A DNA stretch of 5,330 bases. Source: Allopontixanthobacter sp041741895. GTDB lineage: Bacteria > Pseudomonadota > Alphaproteobacteria > Sphingomonadales > Sphingomonadaceae. The translations under genes were made by a program, and so were the position numbers. Shown one piece after another: positions 1 through 5,330 of the stretch. The stretch spans positions 1-5,330 of the forward strand of contig JBGSJO010000081.1 of assembly GCA_041741895.1 (NCBI GenBank). The letters are read 5' to 3'. The first letter of the stretch is position 1. Each line of letters begins with the position of its first letter. Under the pieces are notes generated by a model that made no database searches, was not told where the DNA came from, and worked only from the letters and a program-made list of their open reading frames with translations.

Positions 1-906
1 CTGCTGAAACTGGATGCGGGCACCTGCGCGCGCGCGCTGTCCATCGCCACCAGCATGTCGGCAGGTTTCATGAGCCAGTTCGGCACCGAGATGAAGCCGG
101 TCCACGCAGGGCTGGCGGCCAAGGGCGGGATCATGGCCGCGCGCATGGCGCAGGCGGGGATTACCGCCGGGCGCGATACGCTGGACGGGGTAACGGGCAT
201 GAACCGGCTGATGGTGGGGCCCGATTACGAAGAATTGCGCGATACGATCACCCATATCGAACACGGACAATGCCTGCGCTTCAAACTGGAGAATGTGGGC
301 CATCCGCTGCTGATTACCGAGCACAAGTTCCGGGTGAAACGCTTCCCCACCTGCGGGGCGATCCACCGGGCAATGGACGGGGTGATGGACCTGATGGCGC
401 AGCACAGCTTTGCCGCTGCCGATGTGGGGGCGGTCGATCTGCATATGCCGCGGGTCCATTTCAACAATGTTTTCTATACCGATCCGCAAACACCGCTTGA
501 AGCGAAATTTTCGGCCGAATATGCCGTCGGCTGCGTGCTGGCGCGGGGCGATTGCACGCTGGCCGATTTCACGCCTGAACGGGTGATGGCAGACGATGTG
601 CGCAGCCTGTTCCCGATCATCCACCGCCACCCCGTGGATAGGCTGGAAGGCCAATTCCCGACCGAGGTGCACATCACGCTGAAAGACGGGCGGCAGCTGA
701 AATCGGTCCGCGAATGGCCAAGGGGCAGCAAGGCGGCGCCGTTCAGCTGGGCCGAATACTGGGCCAAGTTTGACGCCTGCTGTGCGGGCGTGATCGATCA
801 GGAAGGCCGCGCGGGGCTGCGCGAAACGCTGGAAAATTTCCCTTATCTGGCCGACGCGGGCGCGTTGATGCGCAGCGCCTCAGCAGCATTCGCGCAGCGA
901 CCATGA
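1..906 (+). CDS. MmgE/PrpD family protein, 3' part (start outside the window)
   Basis: The reading frame is open from base 1 and codes for about 301 residues before the TGA stop. Family members are usually about 450 residues, so roughly the first third lies upstream. The first in-window ATG (55) is internal, because family-like sequence (ARALSIATSMSAGFM) precedes it. Two family blocks are visible. One is FGTEMKPVHAGLAAKGGIMAA with Lys about 32 (counting from base 1), followed by a GITAG...LDGVTG segment. The other is KRFPTCGAIHRAMDGVMDL with Lys about 113 and His about 122. Both lysines fall where cis-aconitate decarboxylase has active-site lysines. The family includes 2-methylcitrate dehydratase (PrpD), cis-aconitate decarboxylase and many uncharacterised dehydratases acting on small polycarboxylic acids. 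No prpB or prpC neighbour is seen, so methylcitrate-cycle function is not supported. The protein is probably cytosolic. The next gene starts 28 bp downstream on the same strand, suggesting co-transcription. The family call is firm and the substrate unknown. Confidence 0.9.
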   Translation: MLKLDAGTCARALSIATSMSAGFMSQFGTEMKPVHAGLAAKGGIMAARMAQAGITAGRDTLDGVTGMNRLMVGPDYEELRDTITHIEHGQCLRFKLENVGHPLLITEHKFRVKRFPTCGAIHRAMDGVMDLMAQHSFAAADVGAVDLHMPRVHFNNVFYTDPQTPLEAKFSAEYAVGCVLARGDCTLADFTPERVMADDVRSLFPIIHRHPVDRLEGQFPTEVHITLKDGRQLKSVREWPRGSKAAPFSWAEYWAKFDACCAGVIDQEGRAGLRETLENFPYLADAGALMRSASAAFAQRP

Positions 907-934
907 AACATTCAGATCAAAGAAAGCGATAGCT

Positions 935-1777
935 ATGCAGGCAGACGAGCAGGCCGTTTCCCAGGGCAGCAAACCGGCGGTTCTGGTGATGGCGGCCAGC
1001 CGCCGCGGGGTGGAAGATCCGGTGGCAAAATTGCAGGGCAAGGCGCATAAATGCCTAGTCGAGCTTGATGGTCAGGTCATGCTGGAGCGTGTGCTGGAGG
1101 CGCTGGTCGATAGCGATTGCTTTGATCGGATCCACGTATCGCTCGACAGTCCCGATGTGTTGGTGGCAACGCCTGCGATGCGCGGCTGGGTGGAAGAAGG
1201 CCGGACGGTGTTTGTTCAGGCAAGCGGCAATCTAGCCGACAGCGTGCTCGCCGCAGTTAGTCAGATCGACAACTCGCTGCCACTGGTCATCACCACCGGC
1301 GATAATGCGCTGCACACGCAGGCACTGGTGCACGATTTTGTCGAGGGCTTCTTGGCCTGCGGCGAAGACGTGGCGCTGGGCCTGTCAAGCGAGGAAGTGG
1401 TGCTGCGCGAATTTGCCAATTCGGGCCTCGCCTTTCACCAGCTCAAGGATGGCGGATCATCATCCTGCAACCTTTACGGATTGCGCAACGAACGCGCACT
1501 GGCCGCGGTCAAGGTGTTCGAAGGCGGCGGCCAGTTCGGCAAGCGGCACATGCGCATTCTCAAGGCCTTCGGGGTGTGGCCCTTCGTGCTCTACAAGCTG
1601 AAGCTCACCACCATGCGCGGGCTGGTGGATGCGATCGGGCGCAGGCTGGGCGTCAGCATCGCGCCGGTCATGCTCGATTATCCTTTCGGTCCGATCGATG
1701 TCGATCACAAGCACAGCTTCGACATCACCGAAGCCGCACTGATCCGGCGGCGCGAGGCAGCCGATCAGAGCCGCTGA
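935..1777 (+). CDS. MobA-like nucleotidyltransferase (NTP transferase domain protein)
   Basis: This complete 280-residue protein has a GT-A/Rossmann nucleotidyltransferase fold. The N-terminal strand and loop (AVLVMAASRRG, about 15-25) lead to a conserved Lys39 in AHKCLVELDG, which replaces the usual PK of this superfamily. SGNLADSVLAAV (about 97-108) resembles the nucleotide-binding stretch, TGDNALHT (121-128) carries the metal-binding Asp123, and IDVDHKHSFD (254-263) resembles the second acidic motif near the end of the domain. Such enzymes transfer NMP from NTP to a phosphorylated small molecule (molybdopterin, cobinamide, sugar or inositol phosphates). The glycine-rich loop is unlike canonical MobA (GxGxRMG), so cofactor synthesis is unlikely. 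Related alphaproteobacterial proteins, as I recall them, are annotated only as nucleotidyltransferases. The ATG at 935 is preceded by a weak purine-rich stretch (AAAGAAAG). The gene follows the MmgE/PrpD gene and its last 13 bp overlap the convergent dehydrogenase gene. The fold is well supported, the substrate is not. Confidence 0.85.
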   Translation: MQADEQAVSQGSKPAVLVMAASRRGVEDPVAKLQGKAHKCLVELDGQVMLERVLEALVDSDCFDRIHVSLDSPDVLVATPAMRGWVEEGRTVFVQASGNLADSVLAAVSQIDNSLPLVITTGDNALHTQALVHDFVEGFLACGEDVALGLSSEEVVLREFANSGLAFHQLKDGGSSSCNLYGLRNERALAAVKVFEGGGQFGKRHMRILKAFGVWPFVLYKLKLTTMRGLVDAIGRRLGVSIAPVMLDYPFGPIDVDHKHSFDITEAALIRRREAADQSR

Positions 1778-1783
1778 TCGGCT
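1759..1783. terminator. Perfect 10-bp inverted repeat spanning both convergent stop codons; putative bidirectional terminator
   Basis: The left arm AGCCGATCAG (1759-1768) and right arm CTGATCGGCT (1774-1783) are exact reverse complements separated by the 5-nt loop AGCCG. The + strand TGA (1775-1777) lies in the right arm and the - strand TGA (1767-1765) in the left arm. A GC-rich 10-bp stem with a short loop between converging genes is what a shared terminator looks like. Neither side has a clear run of U residues (only CTT follows on the + side), so intrinsic termination would be imperfect. The structure is seen directly; the terminator role is inferred from its position. Confidence 0.6.
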
Positions 1784-3069
1784 TCGCCCTGCGGAAGCAC
1801 CGATTTGACATCGTAAAGCGCGGCGCCCGGCTTGCCGAAGGCGCGGATACCCTCGGCCCCCATTTTGGCGATATCCGAATGGGCCACGGCCAGAATGATC
1901 CCGTCATATCGGCCCGCTTCGAGCGCGGTCAGCGGACGGATGCCATATTCACGCGCGCATTCATTGCCATCGACCCATTTGTCATAGACATCCACTGCGA
2001 TGTCGAATTCCTGCAGGTGCGTAACGATACTGGCGACTTTGGTGTTGCGGTGATCGGGGCAGTTTTCCTTGAACGCAAACCCCAGCACCAACACGCGCAA
2101 TTCATCCTTCAACAGACCTTTGCGGCCCATCAGCCGGACGAACTGGTTGACCACATATTTGCCGACCCGGTCGTTGATCCGCCGCCCGGCCAGGATCACT
2201 TCGGGGTGGTGGCCGATTTCTTCCGCTTTATAGGTCAGATAATAGGGATCGACCCCGATGCAGTGTCCGCCCACCAGCCCCGGCCGCACGGCCATGAAAT
2301 TCCATTTCGTTCCTGCCGCTTCGAGCACTTCGATGGTGTCAATTTCCAGCGAATTGCAGATCATTGCCAATTCGTTGGCCAGCGCGATGTTGAGATCGCG
2401 CTGGGTGTTTTCCATCACCTTGGCGGCTTCAGCCACGCGGATCGAACTGGTGCGATGCGTGCCGGCGGTTACCACTTCGCGGTAAAGCGCGTCGACGAAA
2501 TCGGCGGCATCTGGGGTCGACCCCGAGGTAATCTTGAAGATGTCGGGCAGCTTGCGCAGCTTGTCGCCCGGATTGATCCGTTCGGGGCTGTAACCGCAGA
2601 AGAAGTCGCGATTATAGACTAGGCCTGACAGATCTTCCAGGATCGGCACGCAGAATTCGTCCGTGCAACCGGGGTAGACGGTGCTTTCATAGATCACCAC
2701 ATCGCCGGGCTTGAGCACTCTAGCGATTGCCCGCGTCGCGCCTTCCAGCGGGCCCAGATCGGGGTGGTTGTGGCTGTCGAGCGGGGTGGGAACCGTGACG
2801 ATGAAGATATTGCAATCGGCTGCATCGCCCCAGTCGAGGGTGAATGACAGCTGCTTTGCCGCCTTCAGTTCTTCCGCCGTCGCTTCCTTGGTTTCGTCAT
2901 ACCCTGCTTTCAGATTGGCAACGCGCTGCGGCCGGACATCGATGCCGACAGTGGGAAATTTCCGCCCGAATGCGACCGCAACCGGCAGGCCGACATAGCC
3001 AAGGCCAACCACACAGATGCGGACATCGGCAATTCTTGGCGGATTTTGTTGCACGGCTTCTTGGCTCAT
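1765..3069 (-). CDS. tviB: UDP-N-acetyl-D-hexosamine 6-dehydrogenase (TviB/WbpO type)
   Basis: This 434-residue nucleotide-sugar dehydrogenase oxidises C6 of a UDP-HexNAc twice, using two NAD+, to give the UDP-aminohexuronic acid used in capsule or O-antigen synthesis. The N-terminal NAD domain has GLGYVG (22-27) and Asp44 (GIDVRP) for the NAD ribose, then VPTPLD (93-98), ESTVYPG (128-134) and YSPERINPGD (160-169, Glu163). The central helix has EAAKVMENTQRDLNIALANE (Lys217, Asn221). GGHCIGVDPYY contains the catalytic Cys270 and Asp274. The C-terminal UDP-binding domain has FKENCPDHRNTKV, typical of the TviB/WbpO/WbpA branch rather than the UDP-glucose dehydrogenase Ugd. Length is normal and all key residues are present. 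The frame is open further upstream to 3153, but that would overlap the glycosyltransferase gene and add a low-quality 28-residue tail. ATG at 3069, 7 bp after the glycosyltransferase stop, is therefore the likely start, probably translationally coupled. GlcNAc versus GalNAc specificity is not decidable here. Confidence 0.93.
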   Translation of the reverse strand: MSQEAVQQNPPRIADVRICVVGLGYVGLPVAVAFGRKFPTVGIDVRPQRVANLKAGYDETKEATAEELKAAKQLSFTLDWGDAADCNIFIVTVPTPLDSHNHPDLGPLEGATRAIARVLKPGDVVIYESTVYPGCTDEFCVPILEDLSGLVYNRDFFCGYSPERINPGDKLRKLPDIFKITSGSTPDAADFVDALYREVVTAGTHRTSSIRVAEAAKVMENTQRDLNIALANELAMICNSLEIDTIEVLEAAGTKWNFMAVRPGLVGGHCIGVDPYYLTYKAEEIGHHPEVILAGRRINDRVGKYVVNQFVRLMGRKGLLKDELRVLVLGFAFKENCPDHRNTKVASIVTHLQEFDIAVDVYDKWVDGNECAREYGIRPLTALEAGRYDGIILAVAHSDIAKMGAEGIRAFGKPGAALYDVKSVLPQGEADQRL

Positions 3070-3076
3070 TGCGGGT

Positions 3077-3838
3077 TTAACGCTCGGTCGTCTGCAGAGG
3101 CCAGTAACCGGACAGGATACGCTCGCCGCACTCGCCGCGCTCGACCTCGGCAATCACGCGCTTGCCGATACCTGAAAGATTGCCTTCATGCATCCGGTAG
3201 CTGAACAAGGGTTCGGCAATGTGGCGCCCACGCCAGCCATTCGCGATGATGCGTTTCCATTTGTGGTGCTTGGTCCCCTTGCGGATCGCTTCGTCATAGG
3301 GAGCGGCCGCCAGCACCGGCGCGGCTAGGCACATGGCGGGTTCGGGGATGAAGGAAAAGCGTTCGAGCAGTGCCGGATCGAAGGGGGCCGATTTGCCCCG
3401 GTCAAGTTCTTCCCCGGTTGCAGAAATCAGCATGCAATCGGTATAGATGATGGCGATGCGGGGGTCTTCGGTCTGCGCCGCTTCCAGCTCGGCAATTGTG
3501 CGCGCGGCATAGCCGGGTGAAAGCAGATCGTCCGAATCGTGGATCACGAAATATCGCCCGCGCACATGCGGCAATGCGCGATTCAGCGCGCCCAGCTTGC
3601 CGATATTCTGTTCCAGCGCGATCAGCTGCGTGCTGATAATATTGCCCGCCTTGTCTTTGCCCGCTTTGTCTCCGTCGATCCTGTCTAATGCTTCGCGAAT
3701 CACCGCTACCGAATTGTCGGTGCTGGCATCATCCACGACGATTAGTTCGATCGGGCCATAGGTCTGCGCGGCAATGCTGGTGATCGCCTCGCTCACGAAT
3801 GCGCCATAGTTGAAGTTGGGGATGACCACGCTGAGCAT
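3077..3838 (-). CDS. Glycosyltransferase family 2 protein
   Basis: This is a GT-A fold transferase of 253 residues from ATG 3838. The N-terminal strand SVVIPNFNYG (3-12) and ELIVVDDASTDNS (31-43, Asp36/Asp37) form the nucleotide-sugar binding half. NIGKLGALNRAL and YFVIHDSDDLLSPGY follow, the latter with the metal-binding DxD at 101-103. A C-terminal block (about 187-223) ends in IAEPLFSYRMHEGNLSG, as in many capsule and O-antigen GT2 enzymes. There is no membrane segment, so it is probably a cytosolic or peripheral enzyme adding a sugar to a lipid-linked or protein acceptor. The start is uncertain. An in-frame TTG at 3874, directly after an in-frame TAA, would give 265 residues, and neither start has a convincing Shine-Dalgarno. 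Two oddities are a short tandem repeat at residues 57-66 and the absence of the usual ED acidic pair before W194. The gene sits between the sulfotransferase and the dehydrogenase genes. Donor and acceptor are unknown. Confidence 0.9.
   Translation of the reverse strand: MLSVVIPNFNYGAFVSEAITSIAAQTYGPIELIVVDDASTDNSVAVIREALDRIDGDKAGKDKAGNIISTQLIALEQNIGKLGALNRALPHVRGRYFVIHDSDDLLSPGYAARTIAELEAAQTEDPRIAIIYTDCMLISATGEELDRGKSAPFDPALLERFSFIPEPAMCLAAPVLAAAPYDEAIRKGTKHHKWKRIIANGWRGRHIAEPLFSYRMHEGNLSGIGKRVIAEVERGECGERILSGYWPLQTTER
3642..3671. repeat. Two tandem 15-bp units inside the glycosyltransferase gene
   Basis: Positions 3642-3656 (TTGCCCGCCTTGTCT) and 3657-3671 (TTGCCCGCTTTGTCT) are directly adjacent copies differing at one base. 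Read on the - strand they encode the repeated peptide DKAGK-DKAGN. Being exactly five codons long, the duplication keeps the reading frame. It lies between the helix after the VVDDASTDNS motif and the next strand, where GT2 proteins often vary in loop length. Confidence 0.85.
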
Positions 3839-3920
3839 GCCTTCGGGTGTAACGTCGGTCAATGGGCGATCCAATTATTCGCATGTGTGTAGGGGAGGGC
3901 GGTGCTGTGCACGGCAGGCC

Positions 3921-5102
3921 TTAGCCCGATTGGCCGGATAATGCCAAGGATTGCGTCTTGGCAAAGAGATTGACCGGCGAATGGTCCAGCCGTTCCATCA
4001 ACCCGCGGCAGATTTGTGCCACATGGGCGCGATCACGATCAGGGATGGAGGCGCGCTTTTCTGCGCTGTCGGATTTGAACTGGTACTGGTTACTATCGTC
4101 CTTGGAATGGAACTGGAACTGTTCGAGCATCAGCGCCAGTTCCTCCTTTGCCGGATGGAAGTCAAACCCGCGCGCCAGGATGTCTGCGAAATTTTCCGGC
4201 TTGATTTCGCGGTAATTAAGCAGGCTCACCCGCGCGCCCATCTGCGCGGCAAAGCCGAGATAGCGGGCAAAGCAATGGGCAAGATATTCAACCTCAGCCA
4301 TGGCTTCAGTCGATCGCCAATCCAGCCCCGACAGGAACCCCGCCTGCGACCGCCCCTTGGCCCAGACCACGGCCGAGGTTTCGCGCAGCACCGACGCGAT
4401 CACCTCCACTGGCTCGCGGTAGAGGAACAGCGCGGGCACCTGCGGAAATGCGGCCAGCGCGAAATCCATATACAACGTGTTCCACGAAATGAACTTGACG
4501 AAGGCGCGCTCTTCCTGTGCAAAACGCCGCCGGGTCATCGCCAGCACCAGGTTGCGGAACGCCTTCAGGTTTTCCGGGCTCGGCTGCGCTTCCTGGGTCC
4601 AGTCGCGGGTGATCGCGGCCCAGAAACCGCGCTGCAGCGGCGCGCCCTGATTAAGCACCAGATGCCGCGGGCTGCGTGCCAGCGCCTTGCCGGTGAGGGT
4701 CGATCCGCAGCGCGAGATATGGAATATGAAACCGCTTGGTTCAATCGGATCGGCCAGGATGCGATCGTCCTGTAGAATTGCGAAATCGGTGGCGAAGGAT
4801 TCGCCCAGCCAGCCCTGTTCAGCCAGCGCGGCAATGGTGAAGATATGTTGCCATTCGCGATAGGGATAATCGCCAATATCAGCCCACAGCACCTTGCCGC
4901 CGCCGCTGCTGCCGATTTGCGGGTCGATTGCGATAGGGATCATGCCGGGCGTTTCCCGGATCCTGGCAATCGCTTCCTCCACGGCGAGATAGCGGTTCCC
5001 GATACCGGGAATCAGGCCCGAAACCACTTCGTGGTCTGGCAGGGCATAAAGCTCCGTCAAATTGACTCCGTAAACAAGCATCGCTGAAATCCGCATACGC
5101 AC
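3921..5102 (-). CDS. Sulfotransferase family protein
   Basis: This 393-residue protein has the two signatures of PAPS-dependent sulfotransferases. The 5'-phosphosulfate loop is FIFHISRCGSTLTGKAL (125-141, Arg131, Gly133, Ser134, Thr135), and the 3'-phosphate site is LFLYREPVEVIASVLR (226-240, with Arg229 and Ser237 eight apart). A later segment, FHSKDDSNQYQFKSDSAEKR (331-350), resembles the tail block that I recall from bacterial members of this family. About 115 residues precede the P-loop, including WADIGDYPYREWQHIF and FATDFAIL; I cannot assign them a separate function. The enzyme would move sulfate from PAPS to a hydroxyl or amine. There is no signal peptide or clear membrane segment, so it is likely cytosolic. 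The GTG start at 5102 is chosen because AGGAG lies 10 nt upstream. ATG at 5096 or 5081 is possible. It is the first gene of the - strand cluster, and the glycosyltransferase and dehydrogenase neighbours suggest a glycan acceptor, though this is inference. Confidence 0.87.
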   Translation of the reverse strand: MRMRISAMLVYGVNLTELYALPDHEVVSGLIPGIGNRYLAVEEAIARIRETPGMIPIAIDPQIGSSGGGKVLWADIGDYPYREWQHIFTIAALAEQGWLGESFATDFAILQDDRILADPIEPSGFIFHISRCGSTLTGKALARSPRHLVLNQGAPLQRGFWAAITRDWTQEAQPSPENLKAFRNLVLAMTRRRFAQEERAFVKFISWNTLYMDFALAAFPQVPALFLYREPVEVIASVLRETSAVVWAKGRSQAGFLSGLDWRSTEAMAEVEYLAHCFARYLGFAAQMGARVSLLNYREIKPENFADILARGFDFHPAKEELALMLEQFQFHSKDDSNQYQFKSDSAEKRASIPDRDRAHVAQICRGLMERLDHSPVNLFAKTQSLALSGQSG

Positions 5103-5112
5103 GGATGAGCGG

Positions 5113-5117
5113 CTCCT
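5113..5117 (-). promoter_or_regulatory. Shine-Dalgarno of the sulfotransferase gene
   Basis: AGGAG on the - strand lies 10 nt before the GTG at 5102 and 16 nt before the ATG at 5096. The spacing favours GTG as the start codon. It is the clearest ribosome-binding site of the genes in this window. Confidence 0.55.
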
Positions 5118-5142
5118 AAGGCTTCCAGCCCTCCACTGTCAA
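5114..5142 (-). promoter_or_regulatory. Possible promoter of the sulfotransferase operon (weak)
   Basis: An exact TTGACA hexamer (5142-5137, - strand) could be a sigma-70 -35 element. A 17-bp spacer leads to TTAGGA (5119-5114), which is a poor -10 and overlaps the Shine-Dalgarno, so a transcript starting there would have almost no leader. The true promoter may lie farther upstream, near or inside the IS. This is recorded as a candidate only. Confidence 0.2.
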
Positions 5143-5192
5143 CTGCATCGCTGCGCGGCACCTGCTCTGCCAGGTTAAGCCAGACTATTCGC

Positions 5193-5330
5193 CGGAGCAA
5201 AATCATAGATCGTTAACACGTCAGGATTTGCGAACGGTACGTTGGGTTGATCATGGCCTTGAAGCGTTTTCGTTTGATGGACATTTTTGAGCTGTCCTTT
5301 TTCAGCATGTTGAGTGCGAACCGGCGGATA
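5193..5330 (-). mobile_element. End of an ISAs1-like insertion sequence; terminus tentative
   Basis: The transposase tail implies that an IS ends within a few tens of bases of its stop codon. The + strand sequence CGGAGCAAAATCATAGAT starting at 5193, about 20 bp from the stop, loosely resembles the CAGGGC-type ends recalled for ISAs1 elements. The other end and the target duplication are outside the window, so the boundary is a guess. No second copy of this terminus was found in the window. Confidence 0.35.
5213..5330 (-). CDS. ISAs1-like transposase, C-terminal 38 residues (continues beyond the window)
   Basis: Reading the - strand from the right edge, codons 5329-5216 followed by TAA (5215-5213) give a basic peptide that begins IRRFALNMLKKDSSKMSIKR and ends with a Lys/Arg-rich stretch and YRSQIL. 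This matches the C-terminal pattern of ISAs1-family DDE transposases (RRIALNLLK..., then a basic KxKRxKA segment and a hydrophobic end). The carboxyl end looks complete and the rest of the gene lies outside the window, so whether the element is intact cannot be judged. ISAs1 is the best recollection; another DDE_Tnp_1-type family is the alternative. Confidence 0.65.
   Translation of the reverse strand, partial: IRRFALNMLKKDSSKMSIKRKRFKAMINPTYRSQILTC

Noticed and set aside
26..37. Run of six GC dinucleotides, a possible slippage or Z-DNA site
   Set aside because: It is short and in frame, encoding an ordinary CARAL stretch of the MmgE/PrpD protein in GC-rich DNA.
1576..2622. Long + strand open frame (348 codons) across the dehydrogenase gene
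   Set aside because: It lies antisense to a complete, motif-rich nucleotide-sugar dehydrogenase. Its translation is rich in His, Gln and Arg with no recognisable domain, as expected for a shadow frame in GC-rich DNA.
3070..3153. N-terminal extension of the dehydrogenase to 3153
   Set aside because: It would overlap the glycosyltransferase coding end by 77 bp and add a Ser/Ala/Arg-rich stretch with no family counterpart. The ATG at 3069 fits the family and the gene spacing.
3902..3912. Small hairpin GTGC-TGT-GCAC between the sulfotransferase and glycosyltransferase genes
   Set aside because: A 4-bp stem with no U-tract is too weak to call a terminator, and the genes on either side look like one operon.
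3951..4775. + strand open frame (274 codons) opposite the sulfotransferase gene
   Set aside because: It is antisense to a gene with clear PAPS-binding motifs, and its translation shows no family signature, only compositional bias.
5160..5175. Inverted repeat ACCTG-(6 nt)-CAGGT upstream of the sulfotransferase gene
   Set aside because: A 5-bp arm is expected by chance at this scale. No second copy was found and no known operator matches.

Overview
This fairly GC-rich window is densely coding and looks like alphaproteobacterial chromosome. The style of its proteins, notably the MobA-like nucleotidyltransferase and the HISRCGSTL-type sulfotransferase, suggests Sphingomonadales (Erythrobacter, Altererythrobacter or Novosphingobium-like). 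That placement comes from memory of the families and no search was run. No rRNA, tRNA or CRISPR array was seen.

Left part, + strand (1-1777). The 3' two-thirds of an MmgE/PrpD-family gene (dehydratase/decarboxylase fold) enters from outside the window and ends at 906. It is followed 28 bp later by a complete MobA-like nucleotidyltransferase gene (935-1777). The two are probably co-transcribed. Together they suggest a pathway that processes a small carboxylic acid and activates something with a nucleotide, but the substrates cannot be read from the sequence.

Middle and right part, - strand (5102 down to 1765). Three genes in order of transcription are a sulfotransferase, a family 2 glycosyltransferase and a TviB/WbpO-type UDP-N-acetylhexosamine 6-dehydrogenase. 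This is a small surface-glycan module. The dehydrogenase would make a UDP-aminohexuronic acid, the glycosyltransferase would transfer a sugar, and the sulfotransferase could sulfate the glycan or another acceptor. The glycosyltransferase-dehydrogenase junction is tight (7 bp with the ATG start chosen here).

The two transcription units converge and their stop codons overlap. Both stops lie inside a perfect 10-bp inverted repeat with a 5-nt loop (1759-1783), a good candidate for a bidirectional terminator encoded inside both reading frames.

Right edge (5213-5330, - strand). The last 38 codons of a transposase resembling the ISAs1 family enter from the right, so an insertion sequence lies just upstream of the sulfotransferase operon. 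The 110 bp between them holds a good Shine-Dalgarno sequence for the sulfotransferase GTG start, a TTGACA hexamer and a possible degenerate IS end.

No wholly new system is evident. The most interesting points are the stop-codon-spanning palindrome, the sulfotransferase/glycosyltransferase/aminouronate module beside an IS, and the pairing of an MmgE/PrpD enzyme with an atypical nucleotidyltransferase.
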